This document shows positions 1 through 8,220 of a stretch of DNA of 64,000 nucleotides, piece after piece. A model generated the notes under the pieces. The model saw only the letters and a program-made list of their open reading frames with translations. It ran no database searches and was not told where the DNA came from. Made by a program: the position numbers and the translations under genes. Each line of letters begins with the position of its first letter. Positions within the stretch are counted from its first letter, which is position 1. Source of the DNA: Methylobacterium sp. W2 (GTDB lineage Bacteria > Pseudomonadota > Alphaproteobacteria > Rhizobiales > Beijerinckiaceae); assembly GCF_020662345.1 (NCBI RefSeq), contig NZ_VMOA01000006.1, positions 62,001 to 126,000 on the forward strand, written 5' to 3'.

Positions 1-711
1 GTGAATTACGGCGAGGGTTTCCACTCCAACGATGCGCGGGGCGCGACCATCACGGTCGATCCGGGCAACCCTCTGTTCCCCCTCGACCGGGTGCCGCTGC
101 TGGTGCGCTCGGTGGGCTCGGAAGTGGGCTTCCGCAACCGCTCCATCGCCGGCCTCGAATCGACCGTGACCCTGTTCCAGCTCGATTTCGACTCCGAGAA
201 CCTGTTCGTGGGCGATGCCGGCACCACCGAGCCGAGCCGCCCGAGCCGGCGCACCGGCATCGAGTGGACCAACCACTACGCGGTGACGCCCTGGCTCGCG
301 CTCGATGCCGACCTCACCGTGACCCATGCGCGCTTTGCCGACCGCGACCCGGCGGGGAGCCGCATTCCCGCCGCCCCCACCGCCATCGCGGCCGCCGGCT
401 TCACGCTGGGCGAGTCCCTCGGCTGGTTCGGTACGCTACGGCTTCGCTATTTCGGGCCGCGCCCGTTGATCGAGGACAATTCCGTCCGCTCGAAGCCCAC
501 CACCCTGGTGAACGGCCGCATCGGCTACAATTTCGACAACGGCGTCACGGTGCAGCTCGACATCCTCAACCTGCTCAACGTCAAGGCGAGCCAGATCGAT
601 TACTTCTACGAGTCTCGCCTGCGGGGAGAACCCGCCGGCGGCGTGGCGGACACGCATCTGCATCCGGTGGAGCCGATGGCCGTGCGGCTGACGGTGGCGG
701 GGCGGTTCTGA
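1..711 (+). CDS. TonB-dependent outer-membrane receptor, C-terminal part (5' end outside window)
   Basis: The open frame enters at base 1 and ends at TGA 709-711, giving 236 residues that look like the last part of a TonB-dependent receptor beta-barrel. Seen: alternating polar and hydrophobic barrel strands, an early NYGEGFHSND segment typical of receptor barrels, a late LDILNLLNVK strand, and a terminal phenylalanine (VAGRF), the usual outer-membrane signal for BAM assembly. The plug domain and TonB box must lie upstream of the window, so the substrate cannot be inferred. The GTG at base 1 is probably internal. A decayed second copy of its last 23 codons lies at 2616-2687. Confidence 0.85.
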   Translation: MNYGEGFHSNDARGATITVDPGNPLFPLDRVPLLVRSVGSEVGFRNRSIAGLESTVTLFQLDFDSENLFVGDAGTTEPSRPSRRTGIEWTNHYAVTPWLALDADLTVTHARFADRDPAGSRIPAAPTAIAAAGFTLGESLGWFGTLRLRYFGPRPLIEDNSVRSKPTTLVNGRIGYNFDNGVTVQLDILNLLNVKASQIDYFYESRLRGEPAGGVADTHLHPVEPMAVRLTVAGRF

Positions 712-821
712 AGCCTGGACCGGCGGTCTAACCCGTCCCGTCAGGGCTCTACCAGCCCCAAGCAGGTTTCGCAGAAGTGGTCACCGGTTCTGCGTCCTAA
801 AACCTGCGACACTTCAAAGGC

Positions 822-865
822 CTAAGCAAGGCGAAGCGTTGGCTTGCCAATGCGAGCCTGCTTAG
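822..865. terminator. Probable bidirectional hairpin between the TonB receptor and tetR
   Basis: CTAAGCAAGGC (822-832) pairs with GCCTGCTTAG (856-865) with one bulged base, and a nested TTGGC-TT-GCCAA lies at 839-850. It overlaps the tetR stop codon between two convergent genes. There is no clear T-tract, so terminator is inferred from position and structure. Confidence 0.4.
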
Positions 866-1524
866 CCCGATGCGCTTCCCTCGCGATCGTCCCATCTCAG
901 CATCGCGAGCTCGGCCACGGCCTCCAGTTCGGCGCGGCTCGCCCCGTCGCGGGCCAGGATCGACATGCCGCTCTGGATCGTCTGCACGAAACGGGCAAGG
1001 GCATGGGTATCCGCCAAGGCCGGGAGTTCCCCTGCCGACACGGCTGCAGCGAGCCGCGCCTTCAAGCGCTCCAGCGTGACGGCACGGGCCGAGCGGACGA
1101 GTTCGCCGAGTTCCGGACGGCCCTCACTGCCGACCGCCGACAGAGTCACCATGCAACCGAGGGGATTGTCGGCGAGGGATCCCGTCAAGGCGGCAGCCGA
1201 ATCCAGCAGGAGGGACAGGATGGCGTCGCGGGCGGTCCCGGCCGATCGGAACCCGTCCCAGACCAGGGCCTCGTATCTGTCGTTGTAGTGGCGCAGGGCC
1301 TCCGTAAAGAGCGCCTCCTTCGAGCCGAACGCGGCATACAGGCTGGGCGAGCCGATCCCCATCGCCTGGGTCAGGTCGGCCATCGACGTCGCGGCGTAGC
1401 CTTTGAGCCAGAACAAGCGGGTCGCCTGCGTCAGGGCGGCGTCACGATCGAACGCGCGGGGTCGACCGCGACCACGGCCCGGTCCCGTCCCGGCGGCTCT
1501 CGATGTCCGTTCCGATTTCTGCAT
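862..1524 (-). CDS. TetR/AcrR-family transcriptional repressor
   Basis: A 220-residue regulator with a basic, disordered N-terminus (GRGRGRPR) followed by a TetR helix-turn-helix around residues 25-70. Recognisable pieces are ATRLFWLKGYAATSMADL and SPSLYAAFGSKEALF, the classic recognition helix. The C-terminal ligand domain has GCMVTLSAVGS. I chose the ATG at 1524; a TTG at 1560 would extend it through the operator dyad and is less likely. No strong ribosome-binding site precedes 1524, so it may be nearly leaderless. It is divergent from the SDR gene at 1606, and probably represses both genes through the dyad between them. The inducer is unknown. Confidence 0.85.
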   Translation of the reverse strand: MQKSERTSRAAGTGPGRGRGRPRAFDRDAALTQATRLFWLKGYAATSMADLTQAMGIGSPSLYAAFGSKEALFTEALRHYNDRYEALVWDGFRSAGTARDAILSLLLDSAAALTGSLADNPLGCMVTLSAVGSEGRPELGELVRSARAVTLERLKARLAAAVSAGELPALADTHALARFVQTIQSGMSILARDGASRAELEAVAELAMLRWDDREGSASG

Positions 1525-1587
1525 CGATCGATCTATAAATGGCTTGACCCGTCCCGACAACGCATCTAGCCATTTATGTGTCGATCG
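1525..1587. promoter_or_regulatory. 20-bp-arm inverted repeat, candidate TetR operator
   Basis: Arms 1525-1544 and 1568-1587 match in about 17 of 20 positions as an inverted repeat; the innermost eight bases (AAATGGCT / AGCCATTT) are exact. A TTGACC -35-like box overlaps at 1544-1549. The dyad fills the gap between tetR and the SDR gene, the standard place for a TetR site that controls both. Confidence 0.6.
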
Positions 1588-1605
1588 TTATAGAAAGAGG
1601 ACATC

Positions 1606-2346
1606 ATGACTGAGTTGATGGGCCGGCGCGCCCTCGTCACCGGTGGCTCGCGCGGGATCGGTGCCGCCATCGCTTTGGCGCTTGCCGACAAGGGGGCGGA
1701 TGTGGCGCTCACCTATGAGCGATCGGCCGACCGCGCGGCCGAGGTGGTTCGGGCCATCGAAGCAAAAGGCCGGCGCGGGCTCGCGATCCAGGCCGACAGC
1801 GCCGATGCGGCGGCCGTGAAGCGCTCGGTCGACGAGGCCGCCGCAGGGCTGGGTGGCCTCGACATCCTCGTCAACAATGCCGGCATCGTCCGCTATGGGC
1901 CTGTCGAGGAGATGAGCCTGACGGATATCGACGCGATCCTCGGGGTGAACATCCGCTCCGTCATCCTCGCGTCGCAGGCCGCCGTTCCGCATCTCGGGCA
2001 GGGCGGCCGGGTCATCACCATCGGCTCCTGTCTCGCCGAGCGCGTCCCCATGCCGGGGGTGACGGTCTACGCGATGTCGAAATCCGCTCTGCTCGCGTTC
2101 ACGCGAGGATTGGCCCGGGAACTCGGTCCGCGCGGGATCACCGTGAACCTCGTACAGCCGGGACCAACGGACACGGACATGAACCCGGCGACCGGCGATC
2201 AGGCGGATGGCCAGCGCGCGCTCACCGCGCTCGGGCATTACGGAACGTCGAAGGACGTCGCGGCGGCGGTCGCGTTTCTCGCCAGCCCGGCCGCGCGGCA
2301 GATCACGGGGACCGGGATCACCGTCGATGGCGGCGCCAATGCCTGA
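1606..2346 (+). CDS. Short-chain dehydrogenase/reductase (classical SDR)
   Basis: 246 residues, typical for classical SDRs. Seen: the cofactor-binding TGGSRGIG at residues 12-19, NNAG at 90-93, a serine near 141 and the catalytic YAMSK pair Tyr155/Lys159, then the late PGPTDTDM loop and a C-terminal TGTGITVDGG strand. It should catalyse NAD(P)(H)-dependent oxidoreduction of a small alcohol or carbonyl; the substrate is not readable. The start is preceded by AGAAAGAGGAC, a good ribosome-binding site. It is divergent from tetR, which suggests inducible expression against a xenobiotic or signal compound. Confidence 0.9.
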   Translation: MTELMGRRALVTGGSRGIGAAIALALADKGADVALTYERSADRAAEVVRAIEAKGRRGLAIQADSADAAAVKRSVDEAAAGLGGLDILVNNAGIVRYGPVEEMSLTDIDAILGVNIRSVILASQAAVPHLGQGGRVITIGSCLAERVPMPGVTVYAMSKSALLAFTRGLARELGPRGITVNLVQPGPTDTDMNPATGDQADGQRALTALGHYGTSKDVAAAVAFLASPAARQITGTGITVDGGANA

Positions 2347-2457
2347 CGGACCATCGGCGCCGTCTCATCCGTCGGCATGATCCGCCGCGTCGCGAGGACG
2401 CGCGCTTGCGTTGGTCGTCGGGTCCAAGGGGGCGGGGCCGAGGCCTCGACCCCTTCC

Positions 2458-2602
2458 TTAATCGTTCGGCCCCACCCGCCTCGGCGCCCCCATCTCCCCC
2501 GGAACACGAATTTTTGCGCCTGCCCGGCCGCCGGTCATCTCCGGGGTGGACACGGTGCGCTTATCGTCCACCGCGAGGGTGCGGACCTCGTGGACGTCGC
2601 CG
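2458..2602 (-). pseudogene. 3' remnant of a second beta-propeller gene
   Basis: The minus strand reads DVHEVRTLAVDD, then IRVPGEMGAPRRVGP before a stop. This lines up with DFHWVHNLAIDS, then FLFRGEMVVRKRVGP at the C-terminus of the intact propeller protein encoded at 4209-5318. Nucleotide similarity is also plain (CGGCCCCACCCGC near both 3' ends). Only about 45 codons survive. The divergence suggests an old paralogue, not a recent copy. It abuts the TonB remnant at 2616. Confidence 0.7.
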
Positions 2603-2615
2603 GGCTCGGATCGAC

Positions 2616-2687
2616 GGCGTGGCCCACACGCATCTCCACCCGGCGGAGCCGATGGCCGTGCGGCTGAGGGGGGCGGGACGGTTTTGA
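2616..2687 (+). pseudogene. 3' remnant of a second TonB-dependent receptor gene
   Basis: Twenty-three codons plus TGA encode THLHPAEPMAVRL and a terminal AGRF, matching 19 of 23 positions of the C-terminus of the receptor ending at 711 (THLHPVEPMAVRL, AGRF). No receptor sequence precedes it: coding homology switches directly to the antisense propeller remnant. The rest of the gene has been deleted. Confidence 0.75.
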
Positions 2688-3022
2688 CGCCAGCGACTCG
2701 TTCTCGGCCGCTCCTCTTCATGCGCAGGGACTCGAGCGCATTCCGACGACGGGGAAACCCGTTCGATGAAAGAATGCGTTTGCGGACATAGGCTTGGGGC
2801 CGGCGACCCGATGCGGCCGGGGGGAGGCGGTTCGACGGGAATTTTGTATTATCTATTTAAGCTTGCCTCTACTTGACTAGTACAATCAACAAAGCGTGAT
2901 AGGCGTCGTTTTTGACCATTTGGTCTAACTATCGCGTTGACTGTCGTTTTTGGGAGGCATATCCCCCTCTTACCGGCAACGGAGCCGGTATTCCCAAGTC
3001 AAAGACGACAAGGAACAATATC
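2688..3022 (+). promoter_or_regulatory. AT-richer leader region of the small secreted protein gene
   Basis: No convincing gene. From about 2840 the base composition turns AT-rich. A TTGACT box at 2873-2878 is a possible -35 element with a weak -10 near 2896-2902. The region leads to the AAGGA ribosome-binding site (3010-3014) of the gene at 3023. Confidence 0.3.
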
Positions 3023-3301
3023 ATGAAGATGTTTATGAGCGCCGCCATCATCGTGGCCGCAATGATCACCGCAGCTGATGCAGCGGAAATGCCGGCCACC
3101 AATGCGATCAATAGTGTGAACGATACCCGTTCAGTGAGTGATTTGATCACCAAGGCGGCATGGGTCGGACGTTACGGTCAGCTCTGCAGTCATGGCCCGG
3201 TCTGGATGGCGTCATGCCACGCGTCCGATCAGCCTGGACCCTACATTCAGGGCCATTGGAACCCGATGCGCACCCGCTGGATACCCGGTCACTACGTCTG
3301 A
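3023..3301 (+). CDS. Small secreted protein, unknown function
   Basis: 92 residues. An N-terminal signal peptide (KMFMSAAIIVAAMITAADA, cleavage probably after ADA or AEA) precedes a short mature domain with two cysteines (QLCSHGP and ASCHASDQ) and a C-terminal segment rich in Trp, Pro and His (GHWNPMRTRWIPGHYV). The cysteines could form one disulfide in the periplasm. I chose ATG 3023 because AAGGA sits eight bases upstream and the signal peptide starts there. The ending resembles the short W-x-P-G-H-Y tails of small rhizobial exported proteins, but I cannot name a family. Its neighbour at 3482 is also a small exported protein. Confidence 0.65.
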   Translation: MKMFMSAAIIVAAMITAADAAEMPATNAINSVNDTRSVSDLITKAAWVGRYGQLCSHGPVWMASCHASDQPGPYIQGHWNPMRTRWIPGHYV

Positions 3302-3481
3302 GTGTTCCAGTATTCGCATCGCTCACCATAGTATCGAGGTGCCGGCCTTGGAACGGAAAAGCAGAAACCCATCCGTCGTCGGAACGGACCGGGTTTCGTG
3401 CGGCCGATGCGGTCGTGGACGGCGCCGCTGTCCCGATCCGACATCATCCGAAACCGGACTGCGAACCGAAAGGTCAATCCC

Positions 3482-3838
3482 ATGAAAACCAGCATCCTCG
3501 CGGCGATCGGCCTGTCTGCGGTCGCGTTCCAGGCACAGGCCGCCGGCATCCATACGGCCGCTCCCATCACGATCAGGACCGAGGTCTTCGGGCGCCCGCC
3601 CTATTCCGGGGCGACATATTATATCTACCAGCAGAACAGCAAGGTCATCTGCACCAAGCTCGCCACCTGCAACAAGTACAACGACTGCGAGACAAAGTAC
3701 GTCGAGGGCGAATACAAGGATCCGGAGGATGCCGAGGACGGCGCCCCGTTCGGCACCACCCCGGCCACGATCATCCCGCGTGCCTCCCTCGTCAAGCACG
3801 CCTGCCTCACGAGCTTCAACCTCATCGACGCCCGGTGA
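3482..3838 (+). CDS. Small exported cysteine-containing protein, unknown function
   Basis: 118 residues. A Sec signal peptide (KTSILAAIGLSAVAFQAQA, likely cut before AGIHTAA) is followed by a domain with four cysteines (VICTKLATCNKYNDCETK and KHACLT), enough for two disulfides, and many Tyr, Thr and Pro residues. ATG 3482 was chosen because the signal peptide begins there; AAAGG lies upstream. It is not in an evident operon with 3023-3301, since 180 bases separate them, but both are small periplasmic candidates in the same AT-richer stretch. No family recognised. Confidence 0.65.
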   Translation: MKTSILAAIGLSAVAFQAQAAGIHTAAPITIRTEVFGRPPYSGATYYIYQQNSKVICTKLATCNKYNDCETKYVEGEYKDPEDAEDGAPFGTTPATIIPRASLVKHACLTSFNLIDAR

Positions 3839-3954
3839 GGGGACGGTCTCCGGCCCGACGCGCCGAGAGAGTTCCGTCGAGCCGGTCTCCCTTATGGGAG
3901 CTACCGGATTCACACATCTCCTCGACGGCTGTTTTCTCTAGCCGAAGGCATCGA

Positions 3955-4090
3955 CACGAGGCGCGCCGGGCTCCCTCTCCTGGAAGGAGAGGGCTGGGGT
4001 GAGGTGTGGTCCATCTCCGAAGAGGTCACACACCTCACCCTGTCCGTCTCCTTCCAGGAGAGGGGACCCGTGCTGCCCGCGCGATGTGTG
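3955..4090. repeat. Extragenic palindromic repeat, long copy
   Basis: Arms of about 35 bases (3974-4008 and roughly 4028-4064) form a long inverted repeat built on CCTCTCCTGGAAGGAGA and GGTGAGGTGTG. The outer parts recur at 14382-14446 without the central 66 bases. It lies between convergent genes (3482-3838 and the propeller gene), where it could terminate transcription in both directions. The remaining intergenic sequence to 4208 holds only an AT-rich GATTATAT direct repeat near 4122. Confidence 0.7.
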
Positions 4091-4208
4091 AGCATCGTAA
4101 CTCATGCGAGCGGGGATCGAGCGATTATATGATTATATTCTTTTAATTGTCGGAAGCGGATACCCGGAGGGTGGCCCGATGGGACCTGTATCCCGGTCCT
4201 CGGTCGAT

Positions 4209-5318
4209 CTACGGCCCCACCCGCTTGCGCACCACCATCTCCCCCCGAAACAAGAACTTCTGCGCGCGCTTGCCCGTATCCACCTCCGTGGTGAAGACGT
4301 TGCCCCGGCTGTCGATGGCGAGGTTGTGGACCCAGTGGAAGTCGCCGGCCATGCGGCCGTTGCGGCCGAAGGCGCCGAGCACTTCGCCGGTGTCGCGCTT
4401 CAGGGTGCGGACCTCGTTGTTGGCGCCGTCCGCGTTGAGGAGGTAGGTCTGGTCGGGATCGGGCCAGAGCGCCAGTTCCCAGACGGAGCCGTTGGCGCGG
4501 GTGGTCTTTTCCACGAAGAATTCCTTCACGAAGCTGCCGTCGCGGCGGAACACCTGGACCCGGTCGTTGGCCCGGTCGCAGACATAGACCAGCCCGTCGC
4601 GGGCGATCTGGATGCAATGGACCGGGTTGCGGAATTGCTGGGCCGGCGCGGCGGCCGGGTCGTAGGCCGGCAGGGTCTCGTCGGTGGGCGGCTTGCCGTA
4701 GGCGCCCCATAGCCGCTTGAACGCCCCGGTCTCGGCGTCGAACACGATGACCCGGTGGTTGAAGTAGCCGTCGGCGACGAAGAGCTCGTTGGTCTCCGGG
4801 TCCACCTGCATGGCGGCGGGGCGGCCGAGGCGGGTGGTGTCGAGGCTGTTGGTCTGCGGGCCCTGCTTGCCGATCTGCAGGACGAATTGGCCCTCCGGCG
4901 TGAATTTCAGGATCAGCCCATCCTGCTCGCCGTTGCCGGCGAGCCAGACGAAGCCCTTGTGGTCGATATGGATGCCGTGCTCGTTCTGCGGCCAGTCATA
5001 GCCCGCGCCCGGACCGCCCCAGGAGCGAACCAGGGTGCCTGCCTGGTCGAAGACCAGCACGGGAGGGGCGGGGTGGCAGCATTTGGTGCGCGGCGGCGTG
5101 AGGCTCGCCGCTTTCTCGTCGTCGGTCAGCGAGCGGGGCCGCTGCAGCACCCAGACCCGGTCCTCGGCATCCACGGCGACGCCGGAGGCCTGGCCCATGA
5201 TCCAGTTGTTCGGCAGGGGTTTGGGCCAGGCCGGATCGACCTGGAAGGTCGGGGGTTCCGCCGAGGCCGCGCCTGAAAAGGCGACGACGAACGCGGCCAG
5301 AGCAAGCCTGAGCCTCAT
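4209..5318 (-). CDS. Exported NHL-type six-bladed beta-propeller protein
   Basis: 369 residues with a Sec signal peptide (LRLALAAFVVAFSGAASA, cut before EPPTF). The mature part has recurring NHL-like strands: GIHIDHKGFVWLAG, AAMQVDPETNELFVADG, HCIQIARDGLVYVCDRANDR and LAIDSRGNVF, each one propeller blade. Similar propellers occur in peptidyl-alpha-hydroxyglycine alpha-amidating lyases and SMP-30-like proteins, but catalysis here is unproven. ATG 5318 is preceded by AGGGAGAG, a strong ribosome-binding site. It stands alone, divergent from tex. A remnant of a related gene lies at 2458-2602 joined to a TonB remnant, suggesting a historical link between the two families. Confidence 0.85.
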   Translation of the reverse strand: MRLRLALAAFVVAFSGAASAEPPTFQVDPAWPKPLPNNWIMGQASGVAVDAEDRVWVLQRPRSLTDDEKAASLTPPRTKCCHPAPPVLVFDQAGTLVRSWGGPGAGYDWPQNEHGIHIDHKGFVWLAGNGEQDGLILKFTPEGQFVLQIGKQGPQTNSLDTTRLGRPAAMQVDPETNELFVADGYFNHRVIVFDAETGAFKRLWGAYGKPPTDETLPAYDPAAAPAQQFRNPVHCIQIARDGLVYVCDRANDRVQVFRRDGSFVKEFFVEKTTRANGSVWELALWPDPDQTYLLNADGANNEVRTLKRDTGEVLGAFGRNGRMAGDFHWVHNLAIDSRGNVFTTEVDTGKRAQKFLFRGEMVVRKRVGP

Positions 5319-5552
5319 GCGATTCTCTCCCTGACCCGTTTGTTGTTTCGACAAGTCTCCGCTGCGACGACCCCCTTGTCCATCGCGTGGAAGCGTGATC
5401 CGCGGCCTCTGTGGCGACAATCGGTATCGACAGGGGGGGCTTTGTCACGAACACATCGGCCCGGGAGCCTGCGCAGGGCGGCCGGACGCGGTTTGACCGC
5501 TCTCCGGCCCGGCCTGTAGACACCGCGGCCCCTTCACGCGCGCGAGGATTCC

Positions 5553-7883
5553 ATGGCCGCCATCACTGCAACCATCGCGGCGGAGCTCAAGGTCGCCGAG
5601 CGGCAGGTCGCGGCGGCCGTCGAGCTCCTCGATGGCGGATCGACGGTGCCGTTCATCGCGCGCTACCGCAAGGAGGTCACCGGCGGCCTCGACGATGCCC
5701 AGCTGCGCGACCTGGAAGAGCGCCTCGCCTATCTGCGCGACCTGGAGGCGCGCCGCGCCGCCATCCTCGAGAGCATCGACGGCCAGGGCAAGCTCGACCC
5801 GGCCCTCAAGGCCCGCATCCTCGCCGCCGACACCAAGGCGCGGCTCGAAGACCTCTACCTGCCGTTCAAGGTGAAGCGGCGCACCAAGGCGCAGGCCGCC
5901 CGCGAGGCCGGGCTCGGCCCCCTCGCCGAGGCGCTGCTCGCCCATCCCGAGCGCGCGCCGGAACAGGCCGCCGCCGCCTTCGTCGATGCGGGCAAGGGCG
6001 TCGCCGATGTCGAGGCCGCGCTCGAGGGTGCGCGCACCATCCTGATCGAGCGGTTCGGCGAAGACCCAGAACTGGTGGGACACCTGCGCGACACGGTCTG
6101 GCAGCGCGGCCGGATGACCTCCACCGTCAAGAAGGGCAAGGAGGCGGCGGGCGAGAAGTTCGCCGACTATTTCGACTTCTCCGAACCGCTCACGCGCCTG
6201 CCCTCGCACCGCATCCTCGCTCTGTACCGGGGCGAGAAGGAGGAGATCCTCGACCTCGACATCACCGATGCCCCCGGCGATGGGGCCGAGAAGGGCGTGC
6301 CCTCCTGGCAGGAGCTGCGCATCGCCCGCGCCTTCCGCATCGGCGATCACGGCCGGCCGGGGGACCGCTTCCTGATGGAGACCGTGCGCCGGACCTGGCG
6401 CACCAAGCTGAAACCCGCCCTCGACACCGACCTGCGCGGACGCCTGCGCCAGGTGGCCGAGACCGGCGCGGTCGGCGTCTTTGCCGGCAACCTGCGCGAC
6501 CTGCTGCTCGCCGCCCCCGCGGGGGCCCGGCCGACCCTCGGCCTCGATCCGGGCTTCCGCACCGGGGTGAAGGTCGCGGTGGTCGATGCCACCGGCAAGG
6601 TCGCGGCCACCGACGTGATCTACCCGCACGAGCCGCGCCGCGACTGGAACGGCGCCCTCGTCGCCCTGGCCAAGCTCTGCCGCGCCCATAAGGTCGAGCT
6701 CGTCGCCATCGGCAACGGTACCGCCTCGCGGGAGACCGACAAGCTGGCCGCCGAACTCATCGCCAAGCAGCCGGAGCTGAAACTCACCAAGGTGATGGTG
6801 TCGGAGGCCGGCGCCTCGGTCTACTCGGCCTCCGCCTATGCCAGCGCCGAATTGCCGGGCCTCGACGTGACCCTGCGCGGGGCGGTCTCCATCGCCCGGC
6901 GCCTTCAGGACCCGCTCGCCGAACTGGTGAAGATCGAGCCGAAGGCCATCGGCGTCGGGCAGTACCAGCACGATCTCGGCGAGGGTCAGCTGTCCAAGGC
7001 CCTCGATGCCGTCGTGGAGGATTGCGTGAACGGCGTTGGCGTCGACGTGAACATCGCCTCCGCGCCCCTGCTCGCCCGCGTCTCCGGCCTGTCCGAGCGG
7101 GTGGCGGCCAACATCGTGACGACGCGGGACGAGAAAGGCCCGTTCCGCACCCGCGCCGGCCTCAAGAAGGTCGCCGGCCTCGGCCCCAAGGCCTACGAGC
7201 TCGCCGCCGGCTTCCTGCGCATCCGCGACGGCGACGATCCCCTCGACGCGTCGGGCGTGCATCCGGAGGCCTATCCGGTGGTGCGCCGCATCCTCGCCGC
7301 CGCCGGGCAGCCCATCCAGGCCGTCATCGGCAACGGCCCCGTCCTGAAGAGCCTCGACCCGAAGCGCTTCACCGACGAGACCTTCGGCCTGCCCACGGTC
7401 ACCGACATCCTGGCGGAGCTGGAAAAGCCCGGCCGCGACCCGCGCCCGGCCTTCAAGACCGCGACCTTCCAGGAGGGTGTCGAGAAGATCACCGATCTCC
7501 GGCCCGGCATGCGCCTCGAAGGTGTCGTGACCAACGTCGCCGCCTTCGGCGCCTTCGTCGATATCGGCGTCCACCAGGACGGTCTCGTTCACATCTCGGT
7601 CCTGGCCGACCGGTTCGTGAAGGACCCCCGCGAGGTGGTGAAGCCCGGCGACATGGTGCAGGTCCGCGTCGTCGAGGTGGATGCCAACCGCAAGCGCATC
7701 GCGCTCAGCATGCGCTCGGAGGAAGCGGGCGCGGCGCGACCGGGGCGACCGGAGGAGCGCTCCTCCTCACGGCCCCAACAGAGGCCCGCGCCAAATCCGG
7801 CGCCACGCGGCCCGGCCCCGGACGGCGCATTTGCCGAAGCCCTGCGCCGGGCGGCGGAGGGCAAGGACCGGGGACGCCGCTGA
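5553..7883 (+). CDS. tex: Tex-like RNA-binding transcription accessory protein
   Basis: 776 residues with the full Tex layout: an N-terminal helical region (1-190, with VPFIARYRKE), a YqgF/RuvX-like RNase H fold starting near 326 (LGLDPGFRTG), paired helix-hairpin-helix motifs at about 509-556 (ANIVTTRDEKGPF, KKVAGLGPKAYE) and an S1 RNA-binding domain at 649-719 (EGVVTNVAAFGAFVDIG). The tail after 725 is disordered and rich in Pro and Arg. Tex proteins bind nucleic acids and act in transcription-related processes; the YqgF part is usually inactive as a nuclease. It is monocistronic, divergent from the propeller gene. Confidence 0.95.
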   Translation: MAAITATIAAELKVAERQVAAAVELLDGGSTVPFIARYRKEVTGGLDDAQLRDLEERLAYLRDLEARRAAILESIDGQGKLDPALKARILAADTKARLEDLYLPFKVKRRTKAQAAREAGLGPLAEALLAHPERAPEQAAAAFVDAGKGVADVEAALEGARTILIERFGEDPELVGHLRDTVWQRGRMTSTVKKGKEAAGEKFADYFDFSEPLTRLPSHRILALYRGEKEEILDLDITDAPGDGAEKGVPSWQELRIARAFRIGDHGRPGDRFLMETVRRTWRTKLKPALDTDLRGRLRQVAETGAVGVFAGNLRDLLLAAPAGARPTLGLDPGFRTGVKVAVVDATGKVAATDVIYPHEPRRDWNGALVALAKLCRAHKVELVAIGNGTASRETDKLAAELIAKQPELKLTKVMVSEAGASVYSASAYASAELPGLDVTLRGAVSIARRLQDPLAELVKIEPKAIGVGQYQHDLGEGQLSKALDAVVEDCVNGVGVDVNIASAPLLARVSGLSERVAANIVTTRDEKGPFRTRAGLKKVAGLGPKAYELAAGFLRIRDGDDPLDASGVHPEAYPVVRRILAAAGQPIQAVIGNGPVLKSLDPKRFTDETFGLPTVTDILAELEKPGRDPRPAFKTATFQEGVEKITDLRPGMRLEGVVTNVAAFGAFVDIGVHQDGLVHISVLADRFVKDPREVVKPGDMVQVRVVEVDANRKRIALSMRSEEAGAARPGRPEERSSSRPQQRPAPNPAPRGPAPDGAFAEALRRAAEGKDRGRR

Positions 7884-8165
7884 CGGCGGCGATCCTGTGA
7901 TCGGGCGCTCGGCTGGACGGTGAGCGGTCATCGCGCCGTTCATGCCGAAGGCTCAGCCGGGACCGTGGTGGAAGGACGACCGACGGCTCATCTCCGGCAT
8001 CCGGCACATCGCGTAAAAACCTCCGGCTGTCGCTCGCCAGAGCCGTGAGGAGGAGTCCAACAGCTGCTTATCGTTGCGTCTTGAGATTTGATTAACTGAG
8101 CTGTCAAACAAGACAATGGGATCAAGGACGATAGGGTTCGTGCTGCGTTGGTGAGATGCATGAGC

Positions 8166-8188
8166 GTAAGAGACGATCATTCTCTTAC
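8166..8188 (+). promoter_or_regulatory. 8-bp dyad upstream of the BLUF gene
   Basis: GTAAGAGA (8166-8173), a seven-base spacer and TCTCTTAC (8181-8188) form an exact inverted repeat 32 bases before the BLUF start. It could be an operator or an RNA hairpin in the leader. The rest of 7884-8220 holds no gene; it is AT-richer than the flanks, as expected of a promoter region. Confidence 0.4.
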
Positions 8189-8220
8189 ACTCCGCTTTTC
8201 AACAGAAGTGACAATCTGCG

